Assembly: GCA_002402325.1 (NCBI GenBank)
Contig: DHFQ01000082.1
Span: 1 to 21,550, forward strand
Length of the DNA stretch: 21,550 bases
Direction: 5' to 3'
Origin: Candidatus Aminicenantes bacterium UBA4820
GTDB lineage: Bacteria > Acidobacteriota > UBA4820
Shown: positions 1 to 8,004 of the stretch, one piece after another
How the letters are laid out: each line of letters starts with the position of its first letter
Position numbering within the stretch: position 1 is the stretch's first letter
Position numbers and translations under genes: made by a program
The notes under the pieces: generated by a model
Database searches by the model: none
What the model was told of the DNA's origin: nothing
The model's input: the letters and a program-made list of their open reading frames with translations, nothing else

Positions 1-12
1 TATAAATCAATA

Positions 13-41
13 TCGGATTTTGGGGTTATGTTTTTGATTTT
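13..41 (+). promoter_or_regulatory. Shared upstream element, copy 1 (left operon)
   Basis: Two 12-base blocks, TCGGATTTTGGG (13-24) and GTTTTTGATTTT (30-41), lie 5 bases apart and end 44 bases before the first start codon of the left operon. The same two blocks occur in the same order before the first gene of the opposing operon (21423-21392 on the - strand). They overlap the likely -35 region, so they could be an operator, an activator site or an UP-like element. The match is seen directly; the regulatory role is inference. Confidence 0.45.
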
Positions 42-67
42 CCATTTTTTTAAAACTATCTTATAAT
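39..67 (+). promoter_or_regulatory. Putative sigma70-type promoter of the left operon
   Basis: A perfect TATAAT hexamer at 62-67 lies 17 bases after TTTCCA (39-44), which matches the -35 consensus TTGACA at four positions. Transcription would start near 74, leaving a leader of about 12 bases that holds the GGAGG ribosome site (76-80) of the first gene. The opposing operon shows a similar pair (TTTGCA, 18 bases, TAAATT) at an equivalent place, which strengthens the call. In such AT-rich sequence, chance matches remain possible. Confidence 0.4.
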
Positions 68-85
68 AGAAATCTGGAGGTTTTT

Positions 86-1870
86 ATGTTTAGAAAAGTA
101 ACGATTCTTTTTTTTATCCTTTTTTCACTTAATAGTTTTTGTGGAGGGAGAGAAATAATAGAGCAGGGGAGTTTTGATTTATATCTCAATGGAGTAAAGA
201 AAGGTGAAGAGAAATACAAGATATTTGTTAACAAAAAAAAGGATATGTATGAACTCACATCAGAGTTGAGATTTCAATATCCCTATCCTCAATCTAAAAG
301 GGGTTATGTCGATTTAAAAGTCTATCCCTACTATTATGCCGTTGCATCAACCGGTGAGTTTTTGAGGTATGAATATCGTTCCAAAGTGGAGGATTTTAGT
401 AAAACAGACCTCGTCGAGACCGAACAATCCGCAACGGAACTAATAGATCAGGATTGGAGAATTACAACTGTGTTCAATCAAGAGGCACAAAGGACTGATG
501 ATATGTTGAATGATAGGATTGACTTAGGCGTCAATGCTGGCTACCTTTATCCTGCTGGAAAGGTGCTAAGATTTTCACAAACGAGGATGTCCTATTCAAA
601 GGCGAAAGACGAGGCGTTGCCTGAAAACTTAATTCTTCTTGAACCTTATGGTTTTTGTCTTTACCGCCTTTTGATGGACAAAATAAAAGGGGATGGTCCA
701 AAATGGAGTTTTAACCTTGCTGTTCCACAACTTTTGAGACTTAAACCGTGCGAAATTGAATATGAAGGGAGTCTTTCCACCTATGTCGGTGGAACGACCT
801 ATATTCTCAAACATTTTGTAGTAAAAATAAATGATAAGTTGTACACAAGTTTTTGGTCAGACAAAAATAATAATGTTGTGATGATCTCCGTTCCTACGGA
901 AGGTGTTACGGCAATAAGGAGCAATTATAAGATAGAACCCTATGAAAAAGAAGAAGCAAGGGTCATAAAGGAAACAATAGAAATAAAATCAGGTAACTTC
1001 AAGGAGGAGGATATACAGATTCCTTCAGAAAATGGAACTATTTTAGCCTCTTTAATTGTTCCAAAAAAGGAAGGAGTTTCCCCTGCTGTTCTTATAGTTC
1101 AGGATTATTCACCTTTTGATAAAGATGGGAATCTTGAATTTGATGAGAGGAAAGCAAGTCCGACCAAACAACTTGCTGTGATTCTTGCAGAAAAAGGGAT
1201 TATCACATTGAGGTATCCTTCGAAAGGATTATCAGAAATTGATGAAAAGAAACTCTCTCAACTCGGATTGGATATTAGAAAACAAGAAGTGATTAGTTTG
1301 ATTGACTATCTAAAAAAAAGAGATGAAGTGGACAAAAATAAAATTTTCACGCTGTCAATTGGATTTGGTGCAATAAGTGTTCTTAAAGCAATTGATAATC
1401 TTAATATAAGTGGGGCAATTTTTGTTGCCTTTCCGATGAAATCAATTATAAGAGTCTGGAGAGAGCAGGTTTCAATGATGCAAAATCTTGAGGGACAACA
1501 ACAAGCCTACATAGAACTTGATAACCTTGCTCTTGATGTTCAAAAAAAGGAGCAAGAGTGGGCAGCGTTCAAAGGGACAAAGATTTATCTTCCAACCGTA
1601 CGGGAATTAAATTCAATTGACACAGTTTCTCTACTTAAAAATTTAAAATGTAATTCAATTTTCTTATACCCTGAAAAGGATAATGCAATTTACCCGTATC
1701 ATGGCGAAATTCTGGAAAAAGAGACGAATGGAAAATTTAAGGCAACCTACTTAAAAGGAATCGGCCATTCGCTTACTGATGTGACGGAAGAAGGGATACA
1801 AAGAGCAGTTGTAAATAGAGATGCCCTTAACCCAATTTTTGATTTTATATTAAAGGATGAAAAAAAATGA
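86..1870 (+). CDS. Secreted two-domain protein with a C-terminal alpha/beta-hydrolase fold lacking the nucleophile Ser
   Basis: A 594-residue protein starting at an ATG six bases after GGAGG (76-80). Residues 1-20 form a signal peptide ending in SFC, so the protein is probably periplasmic or outer-membrane associated. Residues of about 25-300 are rich in beta strands and resemble the DUF3108/DUF6134 kind of secreted beta domain; this is a weak resemblance. From about 305 the pattern is that of an alpha/beta hydrolase: a central strand followed by the nucleophile elbow (LSIGFGAI, 423-430), an acid in EKD (Asp532) and a His in GIGHS (His561). Aligned with the usual GxSxG elbow, Gly426 sits where the catalytic Ser should be, so hydrolase activity is doubtful. 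Its stop overlaps the next start as ATGA, implying translational coupling to the sulfatase-TPR gene. The specific function is not recognised. Confidence 0.8.
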   Translation: MFRKVTILFFILFSLNSFCGGREIIEQGSFDLYLNGVKKGEEKYKIFVNKKKDMYELTSELRFQYPYPQSKRGYVDLKVYPYYYAVASTGEFLRYEYRSKVEDFSKTDLVETEQSATELIDQDWRITTVFNQEAQRTDDMLNDRIDLGVNAGYLYPAGKVLRFSQTRMSYSKAKDEALPENLILLEPYGFCLYRLLMDKIKGDGPKWSFNLAVPQLLRLKPCEIEYEGSLSTYVGGTTYILKHFVVKINDKLYTSFWSDKNNNVVMISVPTEGVTAIRSNYKIEPYEKEEARVIKETIEIKSGNFKEEDIQIPSENGTILASLIVPKKEGVSPAVLIVQDYSPFDKDGNLEFDERKASPTKQLAVILAEKGIITLRYPSKGLSEIDEKKLSQLGLDIRKQEVISLIDYLKKRDEVDKNKIFTLSIGFGAISVLKAIDNLNISGAIFVAFPMKSIIRVWREQVSMMQNLEGQQQAYIELDNLALDVQKKEQEWAAFKGTKIYLPTVRELNSIDTVSLLKNLKCNSIFLYPEKDNAIYPYHGEILEKETNGKFKATYLKGIGHSLTDVTEEGIQRAVVNRDALNPIFDFILKDEKK

Positions 1871-3942
1871 AAAAGATATTATTTCTTATATCAATTTTCT
1901 TATCCATTTCATTTTTTGGGAAGGAGCCTGATATCATTTTGATAACCCTTGATACAACAAGGGCAGACCACATAGGTTGCTTTGGTGGAAAAAATGAAGT
2001 TTCACCAAATATTGATCAGATTGCCGCAAAGGGAATAGCTTTTTCAGATACAAGGTGCAATGTTCCTTTAACACTGCCGAGTCACGCAGGAATACTCACA
2101 GGAGAACTTCCTTCAACTCTGAATTTGAGGGTCAATGGACTTGAACTTAATCCCAAACACAAACTCATTCAAGAGGAACTCAAGAAAAAAGGCTACAAAA
2201 CCATTGCTGTTGTCTCATCAATAATATTAGAAAGAACAAGGGGGCTTTCAAGGGGATTTGATGTTTATAACGACAGAATGACCAGGATTCCAAAAGGAGG
2301 TGGAGCACCGGAGGAAAGAAGGGCTGAAGAGGTTACAACTGAAGCACTAAAAGAAATGGAAAAGGTTACATCTCCCTACTTTCTCTGGGTTCATTACTAC
2401 GACCCCCATTTTGAGTATGAACCACCAGAACCTTTTAAATCAAAATTTAAAGATGTTCCTTATGATGGTGAAATTGCCTATATGGACAGTGAAATTGGAA
2501 GACTTTTGAATTCTCTTGAGCAAAAGGGAAAGTTGAAAAATTGTGCAATAATCATAGTCGGGGATCACGGAGAGGGCTTAATGGAGCATAACGAAAGACA
2601 GCACGGTATTTTTATCTACGAATACGCTTTGAAAGTTCCTCTCATAATAAAATATGAGGGAGTTTTACCTGAAGGAAAGAAAATTGGTGAAATGTGTGAA
2701 GTTATAGATGTTACTCCTACGATTGCTGATATTTGTGGAATTAAAGTGGAAAATGTTGATGGAAGAAGCCTTCTCCCCTTAATAAAAGTAGGTAAATGGG
2801 AAAAAAGGGAGCAGTACATTGAAACATACCACGGCTACTTCAATTATGGCTGGGCACCTTTGCGAGGCATAATGGATGAAAAATTCAAATTCATTGAGGC
2901 ACCTAAAGGAGAACTTTATGAATACAGGGTTTCAGAGACAAAAAATCTTTATACCGAAAATTCAAATGTAGTAAAAAAAATGAGAGAACTTTTAAAAAAA
3001 TATCCCCCAGCAGATGAGGGAGAAAAAAAGGAATTAGAAAATTTCTTGAAAGATCCTTCAAACGCAGAAAATTTAAAGGCTTTGATGAGTCTTGGCTATC
3101 TATCCGGTTCAACTATGACTCCAGGGAAGAAAGATTTGATTGACCCAAAAGATGGTATTGGAATAGAAGAGGAGTTGAGAAACGCTCAAGAAATAAGAGA
3201 TATGGGTGATCTTGCAAAGGCAAAAGAGTTGCTTTTAGGAATACTAAAAAGAAATCCGACAAACATTCCAGCCCTTTCAATTCTTGGTGGGATTTATCTT
3301 TACGAAAACAAGTTAGAAGAGGCGAAAGTCTGTTTTACTGAGGAAATCAAACTGAAACCTCAGATGGACTCTGCGCATTTAAACCTTGGAACAGTCTACA
3401 AAAGGCTTGGGAAATTGGACCTTGCCGAGAAAGAGTATAGAGCCGCTCTAACAGTTAATCCAAGAATGAGCGAAGCGGTTGCGACCCTTTCTCAGGTTTT
3501 GATAGATCAGAATAGGCTTGATGAAGCGGGCAAGATTCTTCAAGACGCAATAGAAAGCGGAGTTGAAAACGGGGATATCTATTTTGAGGCAGGGGTTCTC
3601 AATGCGGTAAAGTCCAATTTTGATAAAGCGAGGTTTTATTTTTCAAAGGCGGTAAGTTTGAACCCTTTAAATCATCAGGCTCTTGCGAATTTAGGTAAGA
3701 TAGCGTTTAAACAAAATAGGTATGATGAGGCAATTGCTTACTATGAAAGAGCAGCAAAAATCTCTCAAAACAATGCAGAATACTATGCAACGCTCGGGTC
3801 TTTGTACCTTAACGGAAAGAATGATCTGGATAAGGCAATATTTTATTATAGAAAGGCTATCTCTGTTGATCCTTATGGAAAGATGGCTAACGAATTAAGA
3901 GAAATGGTAAAAGGACTTGAAGAAGAACGAAAAAAGATGTAA
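1867..3942 (+). CDS. Secreted sulfatase/alkaline-phosphatase-fold protein with C-terminal TPRs
   Basis: A 691-residue protein whose ATG overlaps the previous stop (ATGA). After a signal-like hydrophobic start (1-18), residues of about 20-330 form a sulfatase domain. Visible metal-site signatures are LDTTRAD (Asp29, Asp34), DPHFEY, and DHGEGLMEH...RQHG (Asp233, His234, His246). In place of the C-x-P-S-R sulfatase motif there is T-L-P-S-H (Thr69-His73). The modification to formylglycine needs Cys or Ser, so Thr69 would have to act directly, as in LtaS/EptA-type phosphotransferases. The TLPSHA form is usual in this TPR-linked subfamily, so it is not decay. From about 442 to 690 there are roughly seven tetratricopeptide repeats for protein binding. 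Likely role: hydrolysis or transfer of a sulfate or phosphate-type ester in the envelope; the substrate is unknown. A 37-base spacer separates it from the kinase gene. Confidence 0.85.
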   Translation: MKKILFLISIFLSISFFGKEPDIILITLDTTRADHIGCFGGKNEVSPNIDQIAAKGIAFSDTRCNVPLTLPSHAGILTGELPSTLNLRVNGLELNPKHKLIQEELKKKGYKTIAVVSSIILERTRGLSRGFDVYNDRMTRIPKGGGAPEERRAEEVTTEALKEMEKVTSPYFLWVHYYDPHFEYEPPEPFKSKFKDVPYDGEIAYMDSEIGRLLNSLEQKGKLKNCAIIIVGDHGEGLMEHNERQHGIFIYEYALKVPLIIKYEGVLPEGKKIGEMCEVIDVTPTIADICGIKVENVDGRSLLPLIKVGKWEKREQYIETYHGYFNYGWAPLRGIMDEKFKFIEAPKGELYEYRVSETKNLYTENSNVVKKMRELLKKYPPADEGEKKELENFLKDPSNAENLKALMSLGYLSGSTMTPGKKDLIDPKDGIGIEEELRNAQEIRDMGDLAKAKELLLGILKRNPTNIPALSILGGIYLYENKLEEAKVCFTEEIKLKPQMDSAHLNLGTVYKRLGKLDLAEKEYRAALTVNPRMSEAVATLSQVLIDQNRLDEAGKILQDAIESGVENGDIYFEAGVLNAVKSNFDKARFYFSKAVSLNPLNHQALANLGKIAFKQNRYDEAIAYYERAAKISQNNAEYYATLGSLYLNGKNDLDKAIFYYRKAISVDPYGKMANELREMVKGLEEERKKM

Positions 3943-3979
3943 AGTATGTAGCGGGAGATGATAGGAGTAGACTTAAATT

Positions 3980-5005
3980 ATGACAGTAATAAGAGTTTCC
4001 AAAAAAGAGATAAATTTAGTTCGTTCCTATGCCCCTGCAAGAGTTGACCTTGGTGGTGGAAGCCTTGACCTGTGGCCAATTGGTGTAATTATAAAAGATT
4101 CGCTTACAGTAAATTGCGCTATGAATCTTTTTGCAAGAGTTGAAGCAAGAAGGATAAAAGGTAAACATTTAAGATTAATTTCGGAGGATTTTGGTTTTAA
4201 ATACGATTTTCATCCACAAAACCCTCCCAATAAAATGCCCCTTGTTGAAGAGATTTGTAGCCATTATGGCGTTACAGAGGGGTGGGAAATTTCCTTGAGA
4301 TCAGATTTTCCCTCAGGATCAGGGCTTGGAGGATCTTCAGCAATTTCTGTTGCTCTTGCAAAAGCGCTCCTTGCTATTAAAGAACAAAAAGAGGATGTTT
4401 TAAGGACAGTATATACACTTAGAGACCTTGAGGCAAGAAATTTAAAAATTCCAACGGGAGTTCAAGATTTTCTTCCACCAATTTTCGGGGGTGCGCTCGC
4501 TATCCACTATAAATTGGGTTATGAGGACATTGAATCTTTGGGGCAGGTTTTTCCTTTTTTAAATGAGAGAATTGTAGTTGCTTACACTCAAAAGTCTCAT
4601 ATTTCCTCCGATACAAACTATCAACTCTATAGAAGCTTCCTTGATGGAGATAAAAAAGTGGTTAAAGCGATGGAAAACATAGCAGAAGCAACAAAGGGAA
4701 TTTATAAATCTTTAAAAGATGGTGATTTTGAAAAAGCAGGGGAAGAAATGCTTCAAGAGTGGCAAAACAGAAAAAAACTTTCCCCCAAAATTTCAACGAA
4801 GAAAATGGAAGAAATTGAAAAAGCATCTTTAAAGGCGGGTGCACTTGGGGTAAAAGGGTGCGGTGCTGCTGGAGGGGGATCAATGGTTTTTTTAGTAAAA
4901 TTAGGGATGAAGAGAAGTGTTGAGTTGGCGATTGAGAAATGTGGAGCCACTGTTTTAAATTGTGAACCGTGCAATGAAGGTTGCACAGTTGAGGTGAGCA
5001 AATGA
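3980..5005 (+). CDS. GHMP-family small-molecule (sugar) kinase
   Basis: A 341-residue cytoplasmic kinase of the galactokinase/homoserine/mevalonate/phosphomevalonate superfamily, transferring the ATP gamma-phosphate to a small substrate. Motif 1 is APARVDLGGGSLDLWP (about 19-33). The ATP-binding motif 2 is PSGSGLGGSSA (111-121). The glycine-rich motif 3 is GVKGCGAAGGGS (290-301). The overall layout is closest to the D-glycero-D-manno-heptose 7-phosphate kinase/sugar-1-kinase branch, which would fit its envelope-biosynthesis neighbours, but the substrate cannot be read from sequence alone. An in-frame TAA sits at 3974-3976, so ATG 3980 is effectively the only start; AGGAG at 3963-3967 lies 12 bases upstream, which is a long spacing. 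The stop overlaps the next ATG (ATGA). Confidence 0.85.
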   Translation: MTVIRVSKKEINLVRSYAPARVDLGGGSLDLWPIGVIIKDSLTVNCAMNLFARVEARRIKGKHLRLISEDFGFKYDFHPQNPPNKMPLVEEICSHYGVTEGWEISLRSDFPSGSGLGGSSAISVALAKALLAIKEQKEDVLRTVYTLRDLEARNLKIPTGVQDFLPPIFGGALAIHYKLGYEDIESLGQVFPFLNERIVVAYTQKSHISSDTNYQLYRSFLDGDKKVVKAMENIAEATKGIYKSLKDGDFEKAGEEMLQEWQNRKKLSPKISTKKMEEIEKASLKAGALGVKGCGAAGGGSMVFLVKLGMKRSVELAIEKCGATVLNCEPCNEGCTVEVSK

Positions 5006-5547
5006 AAAAAGTTTTCTTTTTTTTGATTGCTTCTGTGATTGGAATTCTCCCCCTTTTCTGTCAGGAGGTTGTCATTTTTGTTGATGACAGGTCAATGGTT
5101 GTTAAGAGCCATTCTGAAAAAGAGGGTTTCATCTATCTAAAAATAGAGGGTGGTGAAATCGCCTTTCCAAAAAAACAGGTTAAGGAGATTAGAAAGGAAG
5201 AAGGCTCAAAATTGGCAAGTGCGGATGTTGGTGATCAACCCTCCTTTTCTGGGGAAAAACCTTCTCAACCTAAAACGACAGAAACAAATAGAAAAACAAT
5301 GCTTCAGGGGCTACAAAGAAAATCGCCTTTCCAGAAAAAACCTCCCTCCAGTGAAGAAGTAGAAGACGATGATGACGACGAAGATGAAGATGATGAAGAC
5401 TACGATAATGATTCAGAAGATGAAAACGATGAATCAGAGGAATTAACTGAAAAACCAATCCAACCAAAGCCGATAACTCCTCAAAGACTTCCTAATAAGT
5501 TGTCTGATCGTCCCGGTGCAAGTTTAGGACCTATAAGAAAAAGATAG
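5002..5547 (+). CDS. Secreted acidic low-complexity protein of unknown function
   Basis: A 181-residue protein with a signal peptide (1-20, ending PLFC followed by Gln). Residues 22-64 form a short beta-rich unit with a D-R-x-M-V-V-K-S...GG-E-I-A-F-P-K-K-Q-V-K-E-I-R pattern. This resembles small secreted domains that end in '(I/F)P...V..I', seen in other lineages of this type. Residues of about 117-150 are almost entirely Asp and Glu, encoded by a GAT/GAA/GAC-rich tract at 5356-5446. The remainder (150-181) is Pro- and Lys/Arg-rich. The acidic stretch could bind calcium or other cations, or a basic partner, but this is inference. It is coupled by ATGA to the kinase gene upstream, and its TAG shares one base with the GTG start of the acyltransferase gene. 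Confidence 0.7.
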   Translation: MKKVFFFLIASVIGILPLFCQEVVIFVDDRSMVVKSHSEKEGFIYLKIEGGEIAFPKKQVKEIRKEEGSKLASADVGDQPSFSGEKPSQPKTTETNRKTMLQGLQRKSPFQKKPPSSEEVEDDDDDEDEDDEDYDNDSEDENDESEELTEKPIQPKPITPQRLPNKLSDRPGASLGPIRKR

Positions 5548-6224
5548 TGAGTTTGAAGGGGAGATTTTCTATTAAAATTTTTAGAGAATTCTTAGAGACC
5601 AAAGTTCTCCCTCTTCCTTCATACTTTTTTATAAGACTTTTGTGGGCTACTCTAAAGGTTGAATTTTCTGGACTTGACAACATCAAGGAGTTTTGTGATG
5701 GGAAGAAAAACTATATTTTAGCCTTCTGGCATGGAACTCTTCTTTTGATGATTTATGCTTTTAAGGGAGATAAAAGAACATTTCTTGTTTCTTTTCACAG
5801 AGACGGAGAATTGATAACAAAAATAATTAAAAGGTTTGGTGTTGTGGCAACAAGGGGTTCATCAACAAAAGGCGGGGCAAGAGCACTCTTACTTCTTTTA
5901 AAAAGGGCGAGGAATGGATATTCCATTGCCTTCACCCCCGATGGTCCAAGAGGTCCTGCAAGAAAGTCGCAAGATGGGGTTGTTGAACTTGCAAGACTTT
6001 CTAAACTTCCCGTGATTCCAATAGGTTTTTTCTCAAAAAAATGTAAAAAATTTAATTCGTGGGATTCTTTTATAGTTCCTTATCCTTTTACAAAAGTTGC
6101 CTTTCATTATGGCAAACCAATTTATATAAAAGATGAAGATAAAGATTATGCAAAAGAAGTTGAAGAGGGAATAAATTTTGCAGAAGAGGAAGCAAAAAAG
6201 ATTGTTTTAAGGGGATTGATATGA
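5547..6224 (+). CDS. DUF374-family lysophospholipid acyltransferase-like protein
   Basis: A 225-residue protein with the hallmark DUF374 sequence blocks: FWHGTLL (60-66), SFHRDGELI (82-90), TRGSSTKGGARAL (102-114), the strongly conserved FTPDGPRGPARK (129-140) and SWDSFIVPYPF (171-181). The family belongs to the LPLAT/LpxL-like acyltransferase superfamily and is usually linked to lipid A or envelope lipid acylation; the exact acceptor is unproven. The start is GTG 5547, sharing one base with the previous stop; no strong ribosome site is visible, so it is probably made by coupling. An in-frame TTG at 5553 is an alternative start. Its position after the GHMP kinase and next to yicC/gmk fits an envelope-lipid role within a constitutive operon. 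Confidence 0.88.
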   Translation: MSLKGRFSIKIFREFLETKVLPLPSYFFIRLLWATLKVEFSGLDNIKEFCDGKKNYILAFWHGTLLLMIYAFKGDKRTFLVSFHRDGELITKIIKRFGVVATRGSSTKGGARALLLLLKRARNGYSIAFTPDGPRGPARKSQDGVVELARLSKLPVIPIGFFSKKCKKFNSWDSFIVPYPFTKVAFHYGKPIYIKDEDKDYAKEVEEGINFAEEEAKKIVLRGLI

Positions 6225-7093
6225 GAAGTATGACAGGATACGGAAAAGGAGTTGTTTCAAGAAAGGGAATTTTAGTCAAAGTTGAATTGAGGGGGCTTAA
6301 CCAGAAGTCTCTTGATATACAGGTGAAAATTCCCCAACTCCTTTTGTTTCTTGAAGGAAGAATAAGGGAAATGATTAGAGAAAAAGTTGAAAGAGGAAGG
6401 GTTGAAGTCTATATCACCTATCAGATTTTATCACCCGACCTTTTCAAAATAGTTTTATCAAAAGGTATAATCAAAAACCTTGCAAGAGAGATAAAACCTT
6501 TACAAAAGGAGGGAATCATAAAAGAATCTTTGACTTTTTCAGACTTAAAAGACATTCCAGAATTTTTTTCTTATGAATTTTCAGAAAATGCCCTTGAAAC
6601 ATTTAAGAAAAATGTAGAGGAGGCTACGAAGAGGGCTTTAAAAGAATTTAACAACCAAAAGGTTTCTGAAGGAAGAAGATTGAAAGAGCAATTTTTTAAA
6701 TCATTAAACGATTCATTTGAACTTTTAAAAAAGATTGAATCTTTTGAAAAAGTTCAAAAAAATATGGTCTCAGAAAAATTTAAAAGGAACATCAAAGATT
6801 TGAACAATAACTTGAATGAGCAAAAAATGGAGATGGAGGCAGTTTTGCTTTCAGAAAAAAGCGACATAAAAGAAGAGGTTGTGAGGATTAAATCCCATCT
6901 TATAGCGCTTACAGACCTTTTTGAGGAAAAAATCGGCGAAAAGGGAAGAAAAATTGACTTTTTATTGCAGGAACTTCAGAGGGAAATCTCAACCCTTCTT
7001 GCAAAGTCAGCCCTCATAGAAATAACAAGACTGGGGCTTGATTTTAGAACTTTAATAGAACAGTTGAGGGAGCAGGTTCAGAATGTTGAATAA
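6221..7093 (+). CDS. yicC: YicC-family endoribonuclease
   Basis: A 290-residue protein beginning with the family signature MRSMTGYGKG and ending with the equally typical REQVQNVE. These mark the YicC_N domain (about 1-150) and the DUF1732 C-terminal domain (about 205-290). E. coli YicC is an endoribonuclease that takes part in small-RNA turnover. Here the assignment rests on the conserved ends, the usual length (about 290) and the classic position directly before gmk and rpoZ. The start overlaps the DUF374 stop as ATGA, and the last 11 bases overlap gmk. Confidence 0.95.
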   Translation: MRSMTGYGKGVVSRKGILVKVELRGLNQKSLDIQVKIPQLLLFLEGRIREMIREKVERGRVEVYITYQILSPDLFKIVLSKGIIKNLAREIKPLQKEGIIKESLTFSDLKDIPEFFSYEFSENALETFKKNVEEATKRALKEFNNQKVSEGRRLKEQFFKSLNDSFELLKKIESFEKVQKNMVSEKFKRNIKDLNNNLNEQKMEMEAVLLSEKSDIKEEVVRIKSHLIALTDLFEEKIGEKGRKIDFLLQELQREISTLLAKSALIEITRLGLDFRTLIEQLREQVQNVE

Positions 7094-7727
7094 GAAAAAT
7101 CCTCTTTTAATAGTTATTTCTGGTCCTACAGGTTCTGGTAAGACAACAATTGCAAAGAGAGTGGTAGGTGAAATGGAAACGGCGACCTTTTCAATATCGC
7201 ACACGACAAGAGAAAAAAGACCTGATGAGGTAGATGGTGTTGATTACCATTTCGTTTCAGAAGTAGATTTTCTTGAAATGGTAAAAAATGGAGAATTTCT
7301 TGAGCATGCCAAAGTTCATAAAAGCCTTTACGGCACGCACAAAAATGAATGGGAGAGGGCAAAAAAAGAGGGGAAAGACCTCATCCTTGACATTGATGTG
7401 CAAGGGGGAGAACAGGTTTTAAAATCCTTTGATGATGCAATACTGATTTTTGTTCTTCCGCCATCTTTTGATGAACTTATAAGAAGGATATTCAAAAGAA
7501 AGGAAGAAAACGATTTTGATCTTGAAACAAGATTAAAGACCGCTTTAAGGGAACTTGATTTTGCGGATAATTATCATTATAATATCATAAATGAAAAAGT
7601 GGATGCTGTTGTCGAAGAAATTAAAGAGATAGTTCAAGCATCCAGGAAAAGGAGTTTTTATTTGAAGGAGTTTAGACAAAGTTTCAAAATGAAAATAGAA
7701 AGATATTTGAGGGATAAAAATGTATGA
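7083..7727 (+). CDS. gmk: Guanylate kinase
   Basis: A 214-residue cytoplasmic enzyme that phosphorylates GMP (and dGMP) to GDP with ATP, an essential step of purine nucleotide metabolism. The P-loop is SGPTGSGKTT (13-22). The GMP-binding segment SHTTREKRPDEVDGVDYHFVS follows at about 38-58, then the lid region and the DIDVQGG motif (about 101-107). Length and motif order are normal; the C-terminus is slightly longer than the E. coli enzyme. ATG 7083 lies inside the end of yicC (11-base overlap), and the stop overlaps the start of rpoZ by eight bases, so the three are likely translated in a coupled way. Confidence 0.97.
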   Translation: MLNKKNPLLIVISGPTGSGKTTIAKRVVGEMETATFSISHTTREKRPDEVDGVDYHFVSEVDFLEMVKNGEFLEHAKVHKSLYGTHKNEWERAKKEGKDLILDIDVQGGEQVLKSFDDAILIFVLPPSFDELIRRIFKRKEENDFDLETRLKTALRELDFADNYHYNIINEKVDAVVEEIKEIVQASRKRSFYLKEFRQSFKMKIERYLRDKNV

Positions 7728-7959
7728 AGTGAATGAAAAAATCGGTAGTAAGTATAGGCTTATTGTCCTTGCGTCACAAAGAGCAAAGCAACTTATGATG
7801 GGTGCCGAGCCAAGAGTCGATCTCAAGACAGAAAAGGCTGTGCCAATAGCCATAAAAGAAATAATGGAGGGGAAACTTAATTGGACTACAAAAGAGGTTT
7901 CATCTCCTGTTCCCTATACAGAGCCGGGAAACATTTTAATTGACCAATCTTTTGGTTAA
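7720..7959 (+). CDS. rpoZ: RNA polymerase omega subunit
   Basis: A 79-residue protein matching the omega family. The conserved core IGSKYRLIVLASQRAKQL (8-25) is followed by DLKTEKAVPIAIKEIMEGKL (34-53). Omega binds the beta-prime subunit and helps RNA polymerase assembly. GAGGG at 7709-7713, six bases before the ATG, supports this start, and the first bases overlap the end of gmk. The final 25 residues (KEVSSPVPY...) are a non-conserved tail of the kind seen in many omegas. The gmk-rpoZ pairing is widespread in bacteria. Confidence 0.95.
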   Translation: MYEVNEKIGSKYRLIVLASQRAKQLMMGAEPRVDLKTEKAVPIAIKEIMEGKLNWTTKEVSSPVPYTEPGNILIDQSFG

Positions 7960-7975
7960 GAATCTGGTTGTGTTT

Positions 7976-7996
7976 AAAGAGGGAGAGTTTCCTCTC
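7976..7996 (+). promoter_or_regulatory. Small hairpin over a purine-rich ribosome-binding region before phoH
   Basis: AAAGAGGGAGAG (7976-7987) is the only Shine-Dalgarno-like sequence before the phoH ATG at 8005. Its GAGAG (7983-7987) can pair perfectly with CTCTC (7992-7996) around a four-base loop. The five-pair stem would partly hide the site and leave eight bases to the start codon. A regulatory effect is inference; the stem is short enough to arise by chance. Confidence 0.25.
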
Positions 7997-8004
7997 AATT
8001 TGCT

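Noticed and set aside
2071..2085. Sulfatase motif with Thr for Cys taken as a dead enzyme
   Set aside because: The TLPSHA form is usual in this TPR-linked subfamily and Thr nucleophiles exist in related phosphotransferases, so it is not evidence of decay.
4662..5001. Open - strand frames opposite the GHMP kinase gene (73 and 82 codons)
   Set aside because: They lie wholly within a well-supported gene and show no motif; antisense shadows.
5356..5446. GA-rich tract as a CRISPR or tandem DNA repeat
   Set aside because: It lacks regular repeat-spacer units; it is explained by the Asp/Glu codons of the encoded protein.
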